DNA of 64,000 nucleotides from assembly GCF_003043945.1 (NCBI RefSeq), contig NZ_PYXG01000001.1, forward strand, positions 248,001-312,000, written 5' to 3'. Positions 1 through 8,871 of this stretch are shown here, one piece after another. The DNA is from Prevotella sp. oral taxon 376 (GTDB lineage: Bacteria > Bacteroidota > Bacteroidia > Bacteroidales > Bacteroidaceae). The notes under the pieces are model-generated. The model did no database searches and was not told the DNA's origin. It worked only from the letters and a program-made list of their open reading frames with translations. A program made the translations under genes and the position numbers. Position 1 is the first letter of the stretch. The number at the start of each line of letters is the position of its first letter.

Positions 1-1
1 C

Positions 2-1783
2 AAGAAGAAGGCGTCATTGGCCTTACATGCGGCCCTTGAGGCGCAGCGGTCCTACATCCATGATATCAAGGCGGAGAACGCCGTGATACTCCGCAAGAGC
101 AGAGAGGAGGGGAAACTCACCATCCTGCTTGCCGGACGGCCTTACCACACCGACCCGCTCATCCAGCACAAACTCTCGGAGATGGTGGCGTCATTGGGCG
201 TAAATGTCATCAGCGACGACATTGTCAGGGGCGACGACTCGGTGGACTCGGGCGAGACTTATCTCGTGAAGCAGTGGGCCTATATGAACCGCATCATCAA
301 GTCGGGACAGTGGGCGGCGGGGCAACCCGACAACCTGCACTTCGTCCAGATGACTTCTTTCGGCTGCGGGCCCGATGCCTTCATACAAGACGAGATACGC
401 GACATACTCAAGCGGCACGGAAAGCCGTTCACCCTCCTGAAGATAGACGATGTGAGCAACATCGGCTCGCTGAAGCTGCGCGTGCGCAGCCTGATCGAGA
501 GTCTGAAGGCCAAGAACGACGATTACCAGCACCGCACCAGGCAGTTTGAGACCACGCGCGTCTTCCGCCAGGCCGACACGAGACGCAAGATCCTGGCTCC
601 ATACATGACCGCCTATCTCACTCCCCTGCTCTCCCCTCTGCTCGATCTCATGGGATATGATGTGGAAGTCCTGCCCATGAGCGACGACGAGAGCGCACAG
701 CTGGGTCTCACCTATGCCAACAACGAGATCTGTTATCCTGCCACCCTCATCGTGGGCGACATCGTGAAAGCGCTCAAGTCGGGAAAATACGACCTCAAGA
801 ACACGGCCATCGTCATGACGCAGACAGGTGGACAGTGCCGCGCCACCAGCTATGCCGGGCTCATCAAGCGGGCCATGATCGCCAACGGATTTAAGGATGT
901 GCCGCTCATTACGCTGGGCGTAGCGGCCAACGCAGAAGGCGGAAACGAGCAAGAAGGCTTCGCCATCCCATGGATGAAGTTTGCTAACATCATCACCACA
1001 TCCATCCTTTACGGCGACACCATCTCCAAGATGTATCACGCCGCGGCAGTGAGAGAGCGCAAGCCGGGCGTGGCGGTCTTGCTGAGAGACAAGTTCATGC
1101 GAGAGGCCGACCCGCTTATCCGCCGCAACGACGCCAACGGACTACTCAAGATCATCGGCAACGCGGCCGCCGAATTCGATGCTGTCTGCGTGAATAAGGA
1201 TACTCAGAAGGTGGGCATCGTCGGTGAGATATTCCTGAAGTTCAACCCCTTCTCCCACCAGTTCCTCGCCGACAAGATCATCAGCCGGGGCATCGAGGTG
1301 GTGCCGCCACTGCTTTCACCGTTCTTCCTACAGGAGTTCGTGAATGTCATCGCCCAGAAACACCTCGGCCTCTCGTGCTCGCGGGTGCCCGACTTCGTCG
1401 TCAAGGGCATTTACGGACTTATCCTCCGGCGTGAGAAAAAAATCAACCGGATAGCCGCGCGGTTCCGCTATTTCCGCCCGTTCACCAACATTTTCGACGA
1501 GGCCAAGGCCGTGAACGGCACCGTGTCGCTGGCCGCCCAGTTCGGCGAGGGATGGCTCCTGCCGGCCGACATCATCAGCCTGATACACGGCGGAGTGAAC
1601 AACATCGTGAGCCTGCAGCCTTTTGGCTGCATCGCCAACCATGTGGTGTCGAAGGGCATCGAGAAGCGGCTGCACCGAGACTATCCGCAGCTGAACCTCG
1701 TGAGCCTCGACTTCGACTCGGGCGTGAGTGCCGTGAATGTTACCAACCGGCTGCTGCTCTTCCTCGACAACATCGCCGTCTGA
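2..1783 (+). CDS. 2-hydroxyacyl-CoA dehydratase / activase-related protein, C-terminal part (5' end outside window)
   Basis: The frame is open to the left edge, so the start lies outside the window; the TTG at 17 is only an internal codon. The visible 593 residues match the C-terminal half of the very large BadF/HgdC-type activase fused to a 2-hydroxyglutaryl-CoA-dehydratase-like (DUF2229/HgdB) region that is common in anaerobes. Recognisable pieces are the LLAGRPYHTDPLI segment near the left edge, NEICYPATLIVGDI and QTGGQCRATSY, whose cysteines are the expected ligands of an iron-sulfur cluster. Family members are thought to activate or carry out radical-type dehydration with ATP-driven electron transfer, but for these giant fused proteins the substrate is unknown. 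The next gene is separated by a 22-bp repeat array and a promoter, so this is probably the end of its transcript. Family assignment is firm, function is not. Confidence 0.85.
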   Translation, partial: KKKASLALHAALEAQRSYIHDIKAENAVILRKSREEGKLTILLAGRPYHTDPLIQHKLSEMVASLGVNVISDDIVRGDDSVDSGETYLVKQWAYMNRIIKSGQWAAGQPDNLHFVQMTSFGCGPDAFIQDEIRDILKRHGKPFTLLKIDDVSNIGSLKLRVRSLIESLKAKNDDYQHRTRQFETTRVFRQADTRRKILAPYMTAYLTPLLSPLLDLMGYDVEVLPMSDDESAQLGLTYANNEICYPATLIVGDIVKALKSGKYDLKNTAIVMTQTGGQCRATSYAGLIKRAMIANGFKDVPLITLGVAANAEGGNEQEGFAIPWMKFANIITTSILYGDTISKMYHAAAVRERKPGVAVLLRDKFMREADPLIRRNDANGLLKIIGNAAAEFDAVCVNKDTQKVGIVGEIFLKFNPFSHQFLADKIISRGIEVVPPLLSPFFLQEFVNVIAQKHLGLSCSRVPDFVVKGIYGLILRREKKINRIAARFRYFRPFTNIFDEAKAVNGTVSLAAQFGEGWLLPADIISLIHGGVNNIVSLQPFGCIANHVVSKGIEKRLHRDYPQLNLVSLDFDSGVSAVNVTNRLLLFLDNIAV

Positions 1784-1828
1784 CCTGCCACCGACAACCC
1801 GCAACTCGTCGCAAAACCCTTCCCCGCA

Positions 1829-1915
1829 GGATTACAAGCCGTGTGTAACCATGTTACAAGCCGTGTGTAATCGTGTTACAAACAGCGTGTAATCGCATTA
1901 CACACGGCTTGTAAC
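1829..1915. repeat. 22-bp-period palindrome array, family A, copy 1 (4 units)
   Basis: Four units follow one another at exactly 22-bp spacing. Each is an odd palindrome of the form TTACA-N7-TGTAA, the best being TTACAAGCCGTGTGTAA, followed by a 5-base linker such as TCGTG. The last unit reads as the reverse complement of the first. The array lies 46 bp after the stop codon of the upstream gene. Other copies are at 25321-25406 and 34972-35035. Confidence 0.85.
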
Positions 1916-2061
1916 AACAGCGCATGGGGCTGCCCCGGATCCCGACTGCCGTCTGCCGCCTGGGCGGCAGACATTCCAACCCTCCTGATCTCCCACTCCG
2001 GCGAGAGACGGAAAATATAAATATTTCCGGCTTTACATGTTAGTGTCTCAATTATATTTAC

Positions 2062-2069
2062 TAATTTTG
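2062..2069 (+). promoter_or_regulatory. Bacteroidota -7 element for the rRNA methyltransferase gene
   Basis: TAATTTTG matches the TAnnTTTG consensus and sits 27 bp before the ATG at 2097. No convincing -33 TTG is present at the expected distance. Confidence 0.5.
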
Positions 2070-2096
2070 TACACGAAATAAAACCAACAATTGAAA

Positions 2097-3707
2097 ATGG
2101 AATTTGAACTCATCGCCAAAACCTTTATGGGCCTGGAGCCCGTTTTGGCTCAAGAGCTTACCCTGCTGGGGGCAAACAATGTGCAGATAGGCCGGCGCGT
2201 GGTGTCTTTCACAGGCGACAAGGAAATGATGTATCGTGCTAACTTCCAGTTGCACACGGCCATCCGCATCCTGAAACCCATCAAGCACTTCAAGGCCCGA
2301 TCGGCAGAAGATGTGTATGAAGAAGTAAAGAAAATCGACTGGAGCCAGTATATCCTCGAGGGGAAGACTTTCTCCGTAGACTCCGTGGTCTACTCCGAGG
2401 AATTCCGCAACTCCCGGTTCGTAACCTACAAGGTGAAGGACGCCATCGTAGACCAGTTTCGCGACAACACCGGCAACCGCCCCAACATCTCCATCTCCAA
2501 TCCCGACCTCCGGCTCCACATCCACATCTCCGACGAGGATGCCACCCTCTGCCTCGACTCCAGCGGCGAGTCGCTGCACCGGCGCGGATATCGGCAGGAG
2601 AGCGTGGAGGCTCCCCTGAACGAGGTTCTTGCCGCCGGCATGATCCTGATGACGGGATGGAAGGGCGAAACCGACTTCATCGACCCCATGTGCGGCTCCG
2701 GCACCCTGCCCATAGAAGCCGCCCTCATAGCCCGAAACATATCGCCGGGCGTGTTCCGCAAGGGCTACGCCTTCGAAAAATGGCCCGACTTCGACGCCGG
2801 GCTCTTCGACGCCATCTACAACGACGACTCGCAGGAGCGCGAGTTCGAGCACCACATCTACGGATACGATGTGGACATGAAGGCCGTGAACCGCGCCCTC
2901 CAGAATGTAAGGGCGGCAGGCCTGACCAAGGATATCACCATCCGGATGCAGGACTTCAAGGACTTCCAGCAGCCCGGCGAGAAGAGTATCATCGTGATGA
3001 ACCCGCCCTACGGCGAGCGCATCTCTACCCCTAACCTCCTGGCCACCTATAAGATGATCGGCGAAAGGCTGAAGCATGCCTTCACGGGCAACGAGGCCTG
3101 GATACTCTCCTACCGCGAGGAGTGCTTCGACCAGATAGGCCTGAAGCCCTCGATCAAGATTCCCGTATTCAATGGCAGCCTCGAATGCGAGTTCCGGCGC
3201 TACCAGCTCTTCGACGGCAAGATGAAGGAGTTCCGCTCGGAAGGCGGCATCGTGCAGACCGAGGAGGAACGCAAGGAAATGGCCGAGAAGCACCGCTTCA
3301 AGAAAGAGCGTGAGTTCAAGAAGCGTCTCGAGGAAAACGAAGAGAATGAAGAGGGCGACATCCGCTCCTTCAAGTTCCACTCCCTGGAGCACAACCTGGA
3401 TCGAGACCGCCGCCGATTCCGCGATGACAGGGGAGACCGCGACGGCTGGCACAACGACCGGGGAGAAAGAAGAGACGAACGCAGAGGATGGAGAGACGAC
3501 CGTGGAGACCGCAGGTTCGATCGCGGAGACCGGCCTTTCGGCCGCAACGAGCGGCGTGGCGACAGGCCATTTGACCGCGACAGGAGACGCGACGACAAGC
3601 CTTTCTTCGGCAAGGGCGACCGCCGCGGCGGCAGGAATTTCGGCCGCAACCACGACAACCGGGACTTCGGAAACAACAAGAGGAGATATGACGATGATGA
3701 AGATTAA
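2097..3707 (+). CDS. THUMP-domain class I SAM-dependent RNA methyltransferase (RlmL-type) with Arg/Asp/Gly-rich tail
   Basis: Predicted to make N2-methylguanosine in rRNA, as the N-terminal half of E. coli RlmL does. The order is an N-terminal THUMP/ferredoxin-like RNA-binding region (about residues 1-155), then a UPF0020-type methyltransferase with DPMCGSGTLPIEAA (SAM binding) and the catalytic IVMNPPYGER motif. From about residue 420 to the end the protein turns into a low-complexity tail rich in RDDRGDR and RGD-like units, which is not part of the core enzyme. I chose the ATG at 2097; an in-frame TTG two codons upstream is less likely. The stop overlaps the start of the downstream peptidase gene, so the two are co-transcribed. 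The exact rRNA target cannot be read from the sequence. Confidence 0.88.
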   Translation: MEFELIAKTFMGLEPVLAQELTLLGANNVQIGRRVVSFTGDKEMMYRANFQLHTAIRILKPIKHFKARSAEDVYEEVKKIDWSQYILEGKTFSVDSVVYSEEFRNSRFVTYKVKDAIVDQFRDNTGNRPNISISNPDLRLHIHISDEDATLCLDSSGESLHRRGYRQESVEAPLNEVLAAGMILMTGWKGETDFIDPMCGSGTLPIEAALIARNISPGVFRKGYAFEKWPDFDAGLFDAIYNDDSQEREFEHHIYGYDVDMKAVNRALQNVRAAGLTKDITIRMQDFKDFQQPGEKSIIVMNPPYGERISTPNLLATYKMIGERLKHAFTGNEAWILSYREECFDQIGLKPSIKIPVFNGSLECEFRRYQLFDGKMKEFRSEGGIVQTEEERKEMAEKHRFKKEREFKKRLEENEENEEGDIRSFKFHSLEHNLDRDRRRFRDDRGDRDGWHNDRGERRDERRGWRDDRGDRRFDRGDRPFGRNERRGDRPFDRDRRRDDKPFFGKGDRRGGRNFGRNHDNRDFGNNKRRYDDDED

Positions 3708-5856
3708 GGCATTCTTGTTCTGCTTAGCCGTTACAATGACAGCCTCCGCACAGAAATCATTCACGCTCGAAGACCTCAACTTCGGCGGAAAAAACTATCG
3801 CAACATGGTTCCCCGGACGCAATACCACGCCTGGTGGGGCGATGAACTCGTGCGGCTGGACAAGGAGGAGTGCCGCCTCGTGAACAAGAAAACGGGCAAG
3901 GAGACCCCGCTCTTCAACATAGACGACATCAACCATCAGGCCGGCTATGTAGTAGTGCCGGAGCCCGTAACCGTCAGCAGCCTTTACAACGCCTCCTTCC
4001 CCTATGCCGGCAAACCCCTTGTGTTGCTCGACAACGGCACGGAACGCTTCCTCTGCGACTTCAGGAAGAAAGAAATCGTGTGGCTCCTGAAGAAGCATCG
4101 GGAGACATCGGCGGAATGGAACGCCGACAGCCGGGCCTTAGCCTATGTGCAGGACGACCAACTTTTCGTGAACGACGGACAGGAAGCCCGCCGCCTCACC
4201 ACCGACGGAAGCCGGGAAATCGTCTACGGGCAGAGCGTCCACCGCGACGAGTTCGGCATCAGCAAGGGACTCTTCTGGAGCCCCGACGGCATGCGACTGG
4301 CCTTCTACCGAATGGACCAGAGCATGGTGAAGGACTATCCGCAGGTGAACATCTTCACCCGTGAGGCCGACTATGAACCCGACAAATACCCGATGGCAGG
4401 CGAGACATCGCATAAGGTTACCGTCGGCGTATACGACCTGAAGACCCGAAAGACCCTATACCTGCAGGCCGGAGACCCCACCGACCGCTACTTCACGAAC
4501 ATCAGCTGGAGCCCCGACAACCAGACAATCTACATGTTTGAGCTGAACCGCGACCAGAACGACTGTTGCCTCGTGAGCTACGATGCCACGACCGGAGCCA
4601 AGATAAAAGAACTCTATCGGGAGACCCACGACAAGTATGTGGAGCCTATGCACCCCATCGTGTTCCTGCCGTGGGATGCCTCACGCTTCATCATGCAGAG
4701 CCAGAAAGACGGTTACAACCACCTCTACCTCTTCGATCGGCAAGGTAAGCAGCTCAGGCAGATTACCAGCGGCAAGTGGGAGGTGGAGAATCTGCTCGGC
4801 TTCGACCGGCAACACAAGGCCGCCATCATCGAGTCGAACGAGCTCAGTCCCATCCAGAAGAACCTCTTCTCGGTGAACATCGCCACCGGAAAGCGCACCC
4901 TGATCGACGAGACGGGCGACGGATGGCACGCCGGACAGCTGAGTGCCAGCGGACGATATATCCGCGACAGCTACTCCGCGCCCGAGGTTCCCCACAACAT
5001 CAGCGTAGCCGAGACGGGCCGGAAAGCCCACACCCGACTGCTCACCGCCGACGACCCATGGAAGGGATACACCGTTCCGGAGTATTCCATGGGCACCCTG
5101 AAAGCGGCCGACGGCACCACCGACCTCTACTATCGCATGGTGAAGCCGGTGGGATTCGACCCCTCGAAGAAGTATCCCACCGTGGTCTATGTCTACGGCG
5201 GACCGCACGCGCACAATGTGGATGCCCGCTGGCACTACGCCTCACGCTCCTGGGAGACCTACATGGCACAGAAGGGATACCTGCTGTTCATACTCGACAA
5301 CCGAGGCAGCGAGAACCGCGGGCGCGCCTTCGAGCAAGCCACATTCCGCCAATTGGGGACGGTAGAGACCGAAGACCAGATGCAGGGAGTGAAGTTCCTG
5401 CAGAGCCTTCCCTATGTGGACAGCGACCGCATCGGCGTGCACGGGTGGAGTTTCGGCGGATTCATGACCATCACCCTGATGACGCATCACCCCGAAGTGT
5501 TCAAGGTGGGCGTGGCCGGAGGTCCCGTCATCGACTGGAAATACTACGAGGTAATGTACGGCGAACGCTACATGGACACCCCGCAGAGCAATCCCGAGGG
5601 CTACGAACAGGCCTCGCTGCTTCGTCAGGCCAAAAACCTGAAAGGCAAGCTGCAGGTCATCATCGGCTACAACGACAAGACCTGCGTGCCGCAGCACAGT
5701 CTGGCCTTCCTCGCCGAATGCATCAAGGCCGGCACACAGCCCGACTTCTTCGCCTATCCCGGCGAGCCCCACAACATGCGCGGCCATCAGAGCGTGCACC
5801 TGCATGAGCGCATCACGCAGTATTTCGAAGACTATCTGAAACCCCTCAAGAAATAA
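3694..5856 (+). CDS. Dipeptidyl peptidase IV-like serine peptidase (S9 family), exported
   Basis: A 720-residue exported peptidase that should remove X-Pro or X-Ala dipeptides from peptide N-termini. It begins with a signal peptide ending near TASAQ, followed by the DPPIV N-terminal beta-propeller (about residues 40-460) and an alpha/beta-hydrolase domain. The triad is visible as Ser586 in GWSFGGF, Asp661 in GYNDKTC and His693 in GEPHNM. The frame is open far upstream inside the methyltransferase gene; I place the start at 3694 because the AGGAGA at 3681-3686 is at good distance and the signal peptide starts there (3688 and 3697 are alternatives). It overlaps the preceding gene by 14 bases and is 10 bases before purD. 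Periplasmic dipeptidyl peptidases feed amino-acid-fermenting Bacteroidota with dipeptides. Confidence 0.93.
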   Translation: MMKIKAFLFCLAVTMTASAQKSFTLEDLNFGGKNYRNMVPRTQYHAWWGDELVRLDKEECRLVNKKTGKETPLFNIDDINHQAGYVVVPEPVTVSSLYNASFPYAGKPLVLLDNGTERFLCDFRKKEIVWLLKKHRETSAEWNADSRALAYVQDDQLFVNDGQEARRLTTDGSREIVYGQSVHRDEFGISKGLFWSPDGMRLAFYRMDQSMVKDYPQVNIFTREADYEPDKYPMAGETSHKVTVGVYDLKTRKTLYLQAGDPTDRYFTNISWSPDNQTIYMFELNRDQNDCCLVSYDATTGAKIKELYRETHDKYVEPMHPIVFLPWDASRFIMQSQKDGYNHLYLFDRQGKQLRQITSGKWEVENLLGFDRQHKAAIIESNELSPIQKNLFSVNIATGKRTLIDETGDGWHAGQLSASGRYIRDSYSAPEVPHNISVAETGRKAHTRLLTADDPWKGYTVPEYSMGTLKAADGTTDLYYRMVKPVGFDPSKKYPTVVYVYGGPHAHNVDARWHYASRSWETYMAQKGYLLFILDNRGSENRGRAFEQATFRQLGTVETEDQMQGVKFLQSLPYVDSDRIGVHGWSFGGFMTITLMTHHPEVFKVGVAGGPVIDWKYYEVMYGERYMDTPQSNPEGYEQASLLRQAKNLKGKLQVIIGYNDKTCVPQHSLAFLAECIKAGTQPDFFAYPGEPHNMRGHQSVHLHERITQYFEDYLKPLKK

Positions 5857-5866
5857 ACAGCCAACT

Positions 5867-7135
5867 ATGAGAATCCTATTATTAGGCAGTGGCGGGCGCG
5901 AGCATGCGCTGGCATGGAAGATTGCCCAAAGCCCCAAATGCGAGAAACTCTACATCGCCCCGGGCAACGCCGGGACAGCGAACACGGGCGAGAATGTAGC
6001 CATCGGCGTAAACGAGTTCGACAAACTGAAGGACTTCGTCTCGGAAAACCATGTCGACATGGTCGTGGTTGGCCCCGAAGACCCTTTGGTAAAAGGCATC
6101 CAAGACGAGTTCAAGGCCGACCCGCGCACAGCCGCCGTTCCCGTCATCGGCCCTTCCAGGAAGGGTGCCGTGCTTGAGGGGAGCAAGGATTTTGCCAAGG
6201 GATTCATGAAGCGACACGGCATCCCGACCGCCCGCTATGAGACTTTCGACGGCACCACGGTCGAGAAAGGCCTCCGGTTTCTCGGCACCCTGCAGCCTCC
6301 CTATGTGCTGAAAGCCGACGGACTGGCAGCCGGCAAGGGCGTGCTCATCGTACCCACACTCGAGGAGGCCCGCCGAGAGCTGCGCCTGATGCTGGACGGC
6401 ATGTTCGGAAACGCCTCCGCCAAGGTGGTCGTAGAGGAGTTCCTGAGCGGCACGGAGTGCTCTGTGTTCGTGCTGACAGATGGAAAACACTACCAGATCC
6501 TGCCCGAGGCCAAGGACTACAAGCGCATCGGCGAGCACGACACCGGGCTCAACACGGGCGGAATGGGCAGCGTGAGCCCCGTGCCCTTTGCCACCAAGGA
6601 GTGGATGCGGAAAGTGGAAGACCGCATCATACGCCCCACCGTCGAGGGACTCAGCGACGAGGGCATCGACTACAAGGGCTTCATCTTCTTCGGGCTCATC
6701 AATGTGGGGGGCAATCCGATGGTCATTGAATACAACTGCCGCATGGGAGACCCCGAGACCGAGAGCGTAATGCTCCGCCTGAAGAGCGACATCGTAGATC
6801 TCTTCGAGGGCGTGGCCCGGGGCACGCTCGACCGGTATTCCGTGGAATTCGACCCGCGTGCGGCCGTCAGCGTGATGCTCGTGAGCGGAGGATACCCGCA
6901 GGCCTACCAGAAAGGCTACCCCATCGAGGGACTCCAAGAGGTGAAAGACAGCATCGTGTTCCATGCCGGAACGGCAATCAAGGACGGTCGTGTGGTGAGC
7001 GACGGAGGCCGCGTCATCGCCGTCTCCTCGTATGGCAGCGATAAGGAAGAGGCCCTGAAGAAGAGCTTTGAGCAAGCACAGAAAATCCGGTTTACCAACA
7101 AATATTTCCGCCGCGACATCGGACAGGACCTGTAA
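5867..7135 (+). CDS. purD: Phosphoribosylamine--glycine ligase (GAR synthetase)
   Basis: Catalyses the ATP-dependent joining of glycine to 5-phosphoribosylamine, the second step of purine synthesis. The 422 residues have the family length. The N-terminal [18 protein letters not shown] motif, the ATP-grasp region with [11 protein letters not shown], and [12 protein letters not shown] near the metal site are all intact. It follows the peptidase gene by 10 bases and probably shares its transcript, although the two functions are unrelated. A 22-bp repeat array follows it. Confidence 0.97.
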   Translation: MRILLLGSGGREHALAWKIAQSPKCEKLYIAPGNAGTANTGENVAIGVNEFDKLKDFVSENHVDMVVVGPEDPLVKGIQDEFKADPRTAAVPVIGPSRKGAVLEGSKDFAKGFMKRHGIPTARYETFDGTTVEKGLRFLGTLQPPYVLKADGLAAGKGVLIVPTLEEARRELRLMLDGMFGNASAKVVVEEFLSGTECSVFVLTDGKHYQILPEAKDYKRIGEHDTGLNTGGMGSVSPVPFATKEWMRKVEDRIIRPTVEGLSDEGIDYKGFIFFGLINVGGNPMVIEYNCRMGDPETESVMLRLKSDIVDLFEGVARGTLDRYSVEFDPRAAVSVMLVSGGYPQAYQKGYPIEGLQEVKDSIVFHAGTAIKDGRVVSDGGRVIAVSSYGSDKEEALKKSFEQAQKIRFTNKYFRRDIGQDL

Positions 7136-7217
7136 GGCTGGCCGACCGCCGGACAGAAAGCCGCCGGAAGGAAACATCCCATCCGCCACAGAAAAAGCTT
7201 CCGGCCGTTGGAAGAAT

Positions 7218-7302
7218 GACAAAATCGGCGATTTCGTCCTACAATTTCGGCGATTTTGTCCGACAATCTCGCTGATTTCGTCCCACTATCTCGCCGATTT
7301 TG
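7218..7302. repeat. 22-bp-period palindrome array, family B, copy 1 (4 units)
   Basis: Four units occur at exact 22-bp spacing, each built on an odd palindrome close to ACAAAATCGGCGATTTTGT with a short linker (CC, CG). The array begins 83 bp after the purD stop. The other family B arrays are at 31611-31676, 42912-42976 and 54196-54260. Confidence 0.88.
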
Positions 7303-7401
7303 AAAAACCGGCGGATGCCGAAAGAGAAACCAGAGACAACGAAGAGAGAACCAACCCGTTAGAAAACGACAAAAAGCTTGCCTCCGAGCAAGTCCCCATA
7401 G

Positions 7402-8349
7402 ATGCAGAAAAGACTACAAAACAAGATTGCCAAGAGCAGGATGGCGCTGCCGATGACACTGGCTTACACAACCGCCGTCTACCTGGCGGGCGGACTGGTG
7501 GAACACCGGCTGTGGCTGCCGTTCGGCTGTTTGATGCTGGCCGTATTCCTGTTCGTTCAGCTCAACAACGCCAACGCCCTCATCCGCATCTACAGTCGCA
7601 TGGTGTCGTGCTCGTTTGCCGTACTCTCCACGGCGGCCTTCTTCCTCTCTCCACGCGTTGAGAGGAGCGTGGTCTCGCTCTGCGTGATTGCCGCCTACCT
7701 CTCCCTCTTCAGCACCTATCAGGACCGCCAGTCGATGGGACGCGTGTTCTATGCCTTCCTCTTCCTCGGCATCGCCTCCACCCTGTTCGTGCAGATGCTC
7801 TTCTTCGTTCCGGTCCTGTGGATTCTGATGGCCGTGAACATCCTCTCGCTGAGCTGGCGCAATTTCTGGGCCTCGATTCTCGGACTGGCCTTCCCTTACT
7901 GGTTTGTGGGCGGATTCCATGCCTACACGGGACAAATGGATGTGTTTTTAAACTACTTTCTGCAACTCGCTGATTTCGAATGGTTCATGAACTATGAGCA
8001 TTTAACCTGGGCTCAACTCATCACCTTTGCCTATGTGGCCATTCTCGGACTGACAGGTTCCATACACTTCCTGCGCAACAGCTTCCTTGACAAGATTCGC
8101 ACCCGCATGCTTTTTGAGTTCTTCATCACGATGGAAGTCCTCACCGTGGCGTTCCTGATTATCAACCCCGTGCACTACGATTTCCTGCTTGAAATCCTGA
8201 TCGTCAACACCGCACCTCTTATCGGCCACTTCATCGCCCTCTCGAAAACCCGTCTCACCAACATCGCCTTCTGCCTCATCTGCGCCTCAGCAGTGGTACT
8301 CACGGCCTGCAACCTGTCTGGAATATGGAATTTCTCGTTGACATCCTGA
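7402..8349 (+). CDS. Polytopic membrane protein of unknown function
   Basis: I do not recognise the family with certainty. The 315 residues form a mostly hydrophobic protein with roughly eight to ten membrane helices and short loops, for instance AVYLAGGLVEHRLW near the N-terminus and IAFCLICASAVVLTAC at the end. No catalytic motif is visible. It resembles uncharacterised Bacteroidota inner-membrane proteins of about 300 residues. The start could instead be the ATG at 7441 (MALPMTLAYT), since the first 13 residues are basic and less conserved-looking. The stop overlaps the start of the next membrane protein gene by 25 bases, so the pair is translationally coupled. Confidence 0.75.
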   Translation: MQKRLQNKIAKSRMALPMTLAYTTAVYLAGGLVEHRLWLPFGCLMLAVFLFVQLNNANALIRIYSRMVSCSFAVLSTAAFFLSPRVERSVVSLCVIAAYLSLFSTYQDRQSMGRVFYAFLFLGIASTLFVQMLFFVPVLWILMAVNILSLSWRNFWASILGLAFPYWFVGGFHAYTGQMDVFLNYFLQLADFEWFMNYEHLTWAQLITFAYVAILGLTGSIHFLRNSFLDKIRTRMLFEFFITMEVLTVAFLIINPVHYDFLLEILIVNTAPLIGHFIALSKTRLTNIAFCLICASAVVLTACNLSGIWNFSLTS

Positions 8350-8777
8350 CCGGCTACGGCTACTGGGGCATGCTCCTTGCGGCCTTTCTGGCCGGCAGCT
8401 TCATTCCCTTCTCCAGCGAGGCCGTCATGATCGGGCTCATGGCGGCAGGACTGAACCCCACCGCTCTACTTGTCTACGGCAGCATCGGCAATGTGTCGGG
8501 GTCGCTCCTCAACTACTTCGTAGGGCGCATGGGCAAGGCCGAATGGATAGAGCGCTACCTACATGTAACGGACAAGAACATGCAGAAAGCACAGAGATTT
8601 CTCGCCGGACACGGAGCCTGGATGGGATTCTTTGCCTTTATCCCCATCATCGGCAACGCCATCACTATTGCCCTCGGGCTCATGCGCGCCAACTTCCCCA
8701 TCACCCTCACGAGCATCGCCGCTGGAAAAATTCTGCGCTATCTGCTGCTCCTCGCCGGACTGACTCTGATATTTTAA
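8325..8777 (+). CDS. YqaA-family VTT/DedA-like membrane protein
   Basis: The 150 residues match the YqaA group of SNARE-associated (VTT/DedA-like) membrane proteins. The characteristic re-entrant loop segments are present: GSFIPFSSEAVMIG, GNVSGSLLNYFVGR near the middle, and FAFIPIIGNAITIALGLMR toward the end. DedA relatives act in lipid flipping and membrane homeostasis, but the role of this short YqaA group is not established. It overlaps the preceding membrane protein gene by 25 bases. It is likely the last gene of that transcript because a promoter follows. Confidence 0.85.
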   Translation: MEFLVDILTGYGYWGMLLAAFLAGSFIPFSSEAVMIGLMAAGLNPTALLVYGSIGNVSGSLLNYFVGRMGKAEWIERYLHVTDKNMQKAQRFLAGHGAWMGFFAFIPIIGNAITIALGLMRANFPITLTSIAAGKILRYLLLLAGLTLIF

Positions 8778-8829
8778 ATTAATTTTGATTTTCTAATAGT
8801 TATTAGAGAGTTATTTCGGTGAAAAACAT

Positions 8830-8837
8830 TAACTTTG
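8830..8837 (+). promoter_or_regulatory. -7 element for the DUF2723 gene
   Basis: TAACTTTG matches TAnnTTTG and lies 35 bp before the ATG at 8872. The -33 region is not a good match. Confidence 0.5.
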
Positions 8838-8871
8838 CAAGGTATTTCGAAATATACATAATCAAAATAGA

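Noticed and set aside
2061-3779. A 572-residue open frame antisense to the rRNA methyltransferase gene
   Set aside because: It has no family motif and arises from the codon bias and the Arg/Asp-rich tail of the sense gene.
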